Positions 61,332 through 64,000 of a stretch of DNA of 64,000 nt are shown in pieces (position 1 is the first letter of the stretch; each line of letters begins with the position of its first letter). The stretch is from Dinoroseobacter sp049800835. GTDB taxonomy: Bacteria; Pseudomonadota; Alphaproteobacteria; Rhodobacterales; Rhodobacteraceae. The position numbers and the translations under genes were made by a program. The stretch spans positions 1,054,001 through 1,118,000 of the forward strand of contig NZ_JBNAFU010000001.1 of the NCBI RefSeq assembly GCF_049800835.1, given 5' to 3'. The notes beneath the pieces were generated by a model. The model ran no database searches and was not told where the DNA came from. It worked only from the letters and a program-made list of their open reading frames with translations.

Positions 61332-62430
61332 TCCGCAATCGCGTTTCCACTGGCCAGCGCGGGGTGCGCGGGGTCAGGGCACCGTAGCCGAGTAGGCCCA
61401 GCATTTGAACCGTCTCGCCCGGAGCGGCAAACTCGGCGTGCACCGCCTCGTGGAACGGCTGCACCTCGGCGTATTCCTGCAAGGCCTGGCTGACCGGGCG
61501 GAGGGCCAGCCCCGCAGCAGTGGTCGCGAGGTTCAATCGCAGCCAGCGGCGGCCCGTTTCGACCTGGTCCACGCGGGTGTTGCCGCGTGTCTTGAGCACC
61601 ACCATGGCCGGGGCGCCTGCGATGGCGTTGGATGTGTCCTCGATCACGCCTCTGGTGCCCGGATTGTCGGGATCTGCCGCCGCCTCCCGCGAGAGGAGGC
61701 CCAGCAGTGCGAGACTTTCCATCATCGGTCCGCCGACATCGATGCCATCGGGGTGCGCGTTGATCTCGGCCTTGCCGATCCGCAGCAGGTCCACGCTCTC
61801 GTGCCACGCGGCTGGGGTGGCAGCCTCTGCCAGCCAGGCCTGCCGGGCGAGCTCGCGCAACCGGTCGCGGCGAGGGCCGCTGTCATGGATGTTGGCAAGG
61901 CGTGACAGAGAGGGCAAGAGTTCGGGGGGAACCGCTCGCGCCTCGAACCCATCCTTGTGCGACCGGCGGTTCATGACATGCGCAAAGAGCGGATCTGGCC
62001 TGGCGCGTCCGGCGCGAAACGTGCAGGCGGCAACCGGTCCCTCCTCCCCCGCCGGAAAAAGGTGTGTGTCCACAGCGAACCCCTCCTCGGCGGCGGCAAT
62101 CTGCATCAGGCCCAGAAAGCACCCCATGCTGATCGTCAGTTGCCGGGCGTACGGGTCCGTGACCGGCAGATCGCGGGTCGGATCGCGCCAGATCGTGACC
62201 CTATCCGCGCCAGAGAGTTCGGCCAGCCAAGGCTGCCGGTTATGAGCGTTTGGCGCAAGCACGGCGAACGAGAGAGCCCGCAAACGCGGATCGGCGTACT
62301 GTCCTGCGGCGTCCCATGGCGCAAGGGCCCGGGTTGGCGTCCGTGTGGCCAGAAACGCTGTCGTCGGCAGAGCAGCCAGCACGACCCCTCCCCCGACCAG
62401 CCCGATCATCTTTCTGCGTGACATGGTCAT
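61324..62430 (-). CDS. Tat-exported nitroreductase-family (Acg-like) flavoprotein
   Basis: Start at 62430 follows GGAGATATATC. The 368-residue product opens with a twin-arginine signal (MSRRKMIGLVGGGVVLAALP, cleavage after about residue 35). The mature part matches the nitroreductase/Acg fold: APNAHNRQPWLAELSGADRV (FMN contact), DPYARQLTISMGCFL, RRSHKDGF and GLLGYGALTPRTPRW. Export through Tat is consistent with a pre-bound flavin. Reduction of nitro compounds or quinones in the periplasm is inferred. Confidence 0.88.
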   Translation of the reverse strand: MTMSRRKMIGLVGGGVVLAALPTTAFLATRTPTRALAPWDAAGQYADPRLRALSFAVLAPNAHNRQPWLAELSGADRVTIWRDPTRDLPVTDPYARQLTISMGCFLGLMQIAAAEEGFAVDTHLFPAGEEGPVAACTFRAGRARPDPLFAHVMNRRSHKDGFEARAVPPELLPSLSRLANIHDSGPRRDRLRELARQAWLAEAATPAAWHESVDLLRIGKAEINAHPDGIDVGGPMMESLALLGLLSREAAADPDNPGTRGVIEDTSNAIAGAPAMVVLKTRGNTRVDQVETGRRWLRLNLATTAAGLALRPVSQALQEYAEVQPFHEAVHAEFAAPGETVQMLGLLGYGALTPRTPRWPVETRLRNV

Positions 62431-62453
62431 GATATATCTCCGTCGTAATACCG

Positions 62454-62487
62454 TACGATATCGCACTATATACAATTCGATATCGAA
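62454..62487. promoter_or_regulatory. Tandem palindromic operator for the MarR protein (candidate)
   Basis: TACGATATCGCA (62454-62465) and TTCGATATCGAA (62476-62487) share the core CGATATCG; the second is a perfect 12-base palindrome. They start 22 bases apart, two helical turns, between the nitroreductase operon and the divergent copper gene. Two dimers on one face would be expected. Confidence 0.6.
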
Positions 62488-62550
62488 CTATCAAGCGCGT
62501 GTGCGAAAAAGTCACTGGCGAAGAAGAAGTGGAGCGCATACATCGACGTC

Positions 62551-62904
62551 ATGCGGTACACGCGGGTCTTTTTTGCTGCGCTTCTGGCGGTGATCCTGGG
62601 GATCACAAGCATGACAATGGCCGTCGCCCGGGGCGAGATGGCATCCGGAGTGATGCTGCATGAGCTGTGCATCGATGGCGAAGCGCGCTTGGTGGCGATC
62701 GGACCGGATGGCGCACCGGTCGAAGACGGACATGTTTGCCCCGATTGCGTGATGGGTACGCTCGGGGCGCCCGGCACAGGGCAGCCGGATGCTTCGGTAT
62801 CCACTGCGGCGCGCGCGGCTGACCCGCTTGCCCCGCCCGTCCGGCTTGTATCGCGCCGTATCTGGCAGGCCGCCCCCGCCCGTGCACCCCCTTCGTACGT
62901 CTGA
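62551..62904 (+). CDS. DUF2946-like secreted protein
   Basis: The 117-residue product starts MRYTRVFFAALLAVILGITS and is secreted. It has a MELCIDGEA-like start of the mature part (LHELCIDGEARLVAIGPDG) and HVCPDCVMG, a His-Cys-Pro-x-Cys pattern typical of DUF2946 and fitting a metal site. It precedes PCuAC by 36 bases, so a copper-handling role is likely. Confidence 0.75.
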   Translation: MRYTRVFFAALLAVILGITSMTMAVARGEMASGVMLHELCIDGEARLVAIGPDGAPVEDGHVCPDCVMGTLGAPGTGQPDASVSTAARAADPLAPPVRLVSRRIWQAAPARAPPSYV

Positions 62905-62940
62905 ACCCTTCCATCTTTTCAGACACATTCGGAGACTGAC

Positions 62941-63417
62941 ATGTCCTTCAAATCCTTCCTTCTGGGCGGCGCGGCGGCGCTGCTGACCCTGCCTGCTTTC
63001 GCCGGCGATATCCTCGTGAAAGACGCATACGCGCGATCCGCTTCCGCAGTTGCCAAAACCGGCGCAGCCTTCATGGAAATCGAGAACACGGGCGCCGTGG
63101 CGGACCGTCTGGTTGCAGTGCGGTCCGATGCGGCGGCGCGGGTCGAGCTTCACACGCACCTGAGCGGTGGCGACGGCATCATGCGCATGGTTGAGGTCAA
63201 GGATGGTTTCGAGATACCAGCCAACGGCGCGCACATGCTGAAACGCGGCGGCGATCACGTCATGTTCATGGGGTTGACCGGACCCCTGACAGATGGCGAG
63301 ACCGTTTCGGTCACGCTGGTGTTCGAGCACGCCGGCGAGGTCGCCGTGGAGATCCCCATCGACAGCAAGCGTATGCCCGAAGGTCACGGAGGCCACGGGG
63401 CTCATAAAACGCACTGA
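62941..63417 (+). CDS. Copper chaperone PCu(A)C
   Basis: The 158-residue protein has a signal peptide (MSFKSFLLGGAAALLTLPAF) and the PCuAC copper motif: HTHLSGGDGIMRMVEV, then GAHMLKRGGDHVMFMGL, giving the H-x10-M...H-x-M ligand set. A His-rich tail (GHGGHGAHKTH) may add copper binding. In related bacteria PCuAC delivers Cu(I) to the CuA or CuB centre of cytochrome oxidase in the periplasm. Confidence 0.93.
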   Translation: MSFKSFLLGGAAALLTLPAFAGDILVKDAYARSASAVAKTGAAFMEIENTGAVADRLVAVRSDAAARVELHTHLSGGDGIMRMVEVKDGFEIPANGAHMLKRGGDHVMFMGLTGPLTDGETVSVTLVFEHAGEVAVEIPIDSKRMPEGHGGHGAHKTH

Positions 63418-63431
63418 GGCTTGGCGTGAAC

Positions 63432-63456
63432 GGGGCGAGGCTCTAGGTCTCGCCCC
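63432..63456 (+). terminator. Perfect hairpin ending at the next start codon
   Basis: GGGGCGAG (63432-63439) and CTCGCCCC (63449-63456) form an 8-bp stem whose last base abuts the ATG at 63457. It could end the PCuAC transcript, or block translation of the next gene. Confidence 0.5.
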
Positions 63457-64000
63457 ATGAGCGTGCTGAGCTTCACCGACCGGGGGATCTATTGCGCTGC
63501 GGGCGATTTCTTCATCGATCCGTGGCGCCCGGTCGACCGTGCGCTGATCACCCACGGGCATGCAGACCATTCGCGCCCCGGCCATATGCGGTACTTGTCG
63601 ACGCAGGCCGCGGCCCCGGTGATCCGGCACCGGCTGGGAGCCATCGATCTGGACACGGTTGCTTATGGTGAAGCACGCAGGATCGGCGATGCGCAGGTCA
63701 GCTTCCACCCAGCGGGCCACGTGCCCGGCTCCGCCCAGATCCGGGTGGAGGTGGATGGCGAGGTCTGGGTCGCCTCGGGCGATTACAAGATCGAGAATGA
63801 CGGGCTGTCAGAGCCGTTTGAACCCGTGCCGTGCCATGCATTCATCTCAGAATGCACCTTTGGCCTGCCGGTGTTTCGCTGGGATGCGCAGGCGGATGTA
63901 ATGGCCGCTGTGAACGCGTGGTGGGCGGCTTGTGCCGCGGCGGGCAAAACCGCGGTGCTGGGCGCTTACGCGCTTGGCAAGGCGCAGCGGTTGCTGGCGC
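63457..64000 (+). CDS. Ligase-associated DNA exonuclease (metallo-beta-lactamase fold), 5' part
   Basis: Frame from ATG 63457 runs off the window (181 codons seen). It begins MSVLSFTDRGIYCAAGDFFI and has LITHGHADHSRPGHM, the HxHxDH zinc motif, then FHPAGHVPGSAQI and ASGDYKIENDGLSEPFEPV. This matches the exonuclease that accompanies ATP-dependent DNA ligase and an Lhr-type helicase in bacterial repair clusters. No Shine-Dalgarno is visible; an upstream hairpin occupies the site. Confidence 0.92.
   Translation, partial: MSVLSFTDRGIYCAAGDFFIDPWRPVDRALITHGHADHSRPGHMRYLSTQAAAPVIRHRLGAIDLDTVAYGEARRIGDAQVSFHPAGHVPGSAQIRVEVDGEVWVASGDYKIENDGLSEPFEPVPCHAFISECTFGLPVFRWDAQADVMAAVNAWWAACAAAGKTAVLGAYALGKAQRLLA

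Overview
The window looks like a chromosomal segment of a marine alphaproteobacterium of the Rhodobacteraceae (Roseobacter group). It is GC-rich. Other indications are VPLPA-type C-terminal sorting tails, MeaB, a propionyl-CoA synthetase, a mesaconyl-CoA transferase-like gene, FNR-type boxes of the FnrL kind, and acyl-CoA gene clusters. No rRNA, tRNA, CRISPR array, intact insertion sequence or prophage was found. Most of it is ordinary core metabolism; the accessory-looking parts are about 39.9-43.0 kb and 43.0-48.3 kb.

Layout. 0-8 kb: the start of an SRAP-family peptidase cut by the left edge, an unknown gene, an MFS exporter, a secreted 5'-nucleotidase, a DUF952-pyrD-arsC operon, and a MATE exporter behind two hotdog thioesterases. 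8-16.6 kb: two MerR regulators, then an acyl-CoA oxidation operon (DmdC-type acyl-CoA dehydrogenase, a 70-residue ribbon-helix-helix-like protein, a second acyl-CoA dehydrogenase, GST, thiolase, FadB-type enzyme). 16.7-20.4 kb: a DMT transporter, a fatty-acyl/methylthio-acyl-type CoA ligase, and a protein resembling an M48 peptidase that has lost its zinc motif. 20.4-25 kb (minus strand): a compact nucleoside salvage operon cdd-deoA-deoB-add-upp. 25-32.8 kb: malic enzyme, a MaoC-type hydratase coupled to a mesaconyl-CoA transferase-like gene, a secreted unknown protein, and prpE. 32.8-39.4 kb: a hybrid histidine kinase coupled to a LuxO/NtrC-type regulator, nadK, glyA, a small membrane protein and an alpha/beta hydrolase.

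39.3-43.0 kb is the most unusual part. Four tiny two-helix membrane proteins that appear to be paralogues, a TraR/DksA-type zinc protein, a 92-residue unknown protein and a cytochrome b561 share a neighbourhood with five FNR/Crp-type palindromes. One of these lies exactly at -41.5 from a perfect TATAAT. I read this as a low-oxygen regulon of small membrane proteins. An orphan Phd/YefM-like antitoxin with a tandem operator sits in the middle. lepA (44.4-46.2 kb) is then flanked on both sides by AT-rich stretches with unfamiliar genes, suggesting acquired DNA.

48.3-64 kb returns to core genes: a MipA-type outer-membrane protein, argD-GNAT-argF (preceded by a 13-codon ORF ending Arg-Arg-Gly-Leu-Arg-Arg and hairpins, a possible attenuator), a membrane protein, an EEP-family phosphatase, two VPLPA-CTERM proteins, hrpB, a DUF3108 protein, meaB, rpmB, a MarR/Tat-nitroreductase pair with a tandem palindromic operator, a copper pair (DUF2946-like and PCuAC), and the start of a ligase-associated DNA exonuclease cut by the right edge.
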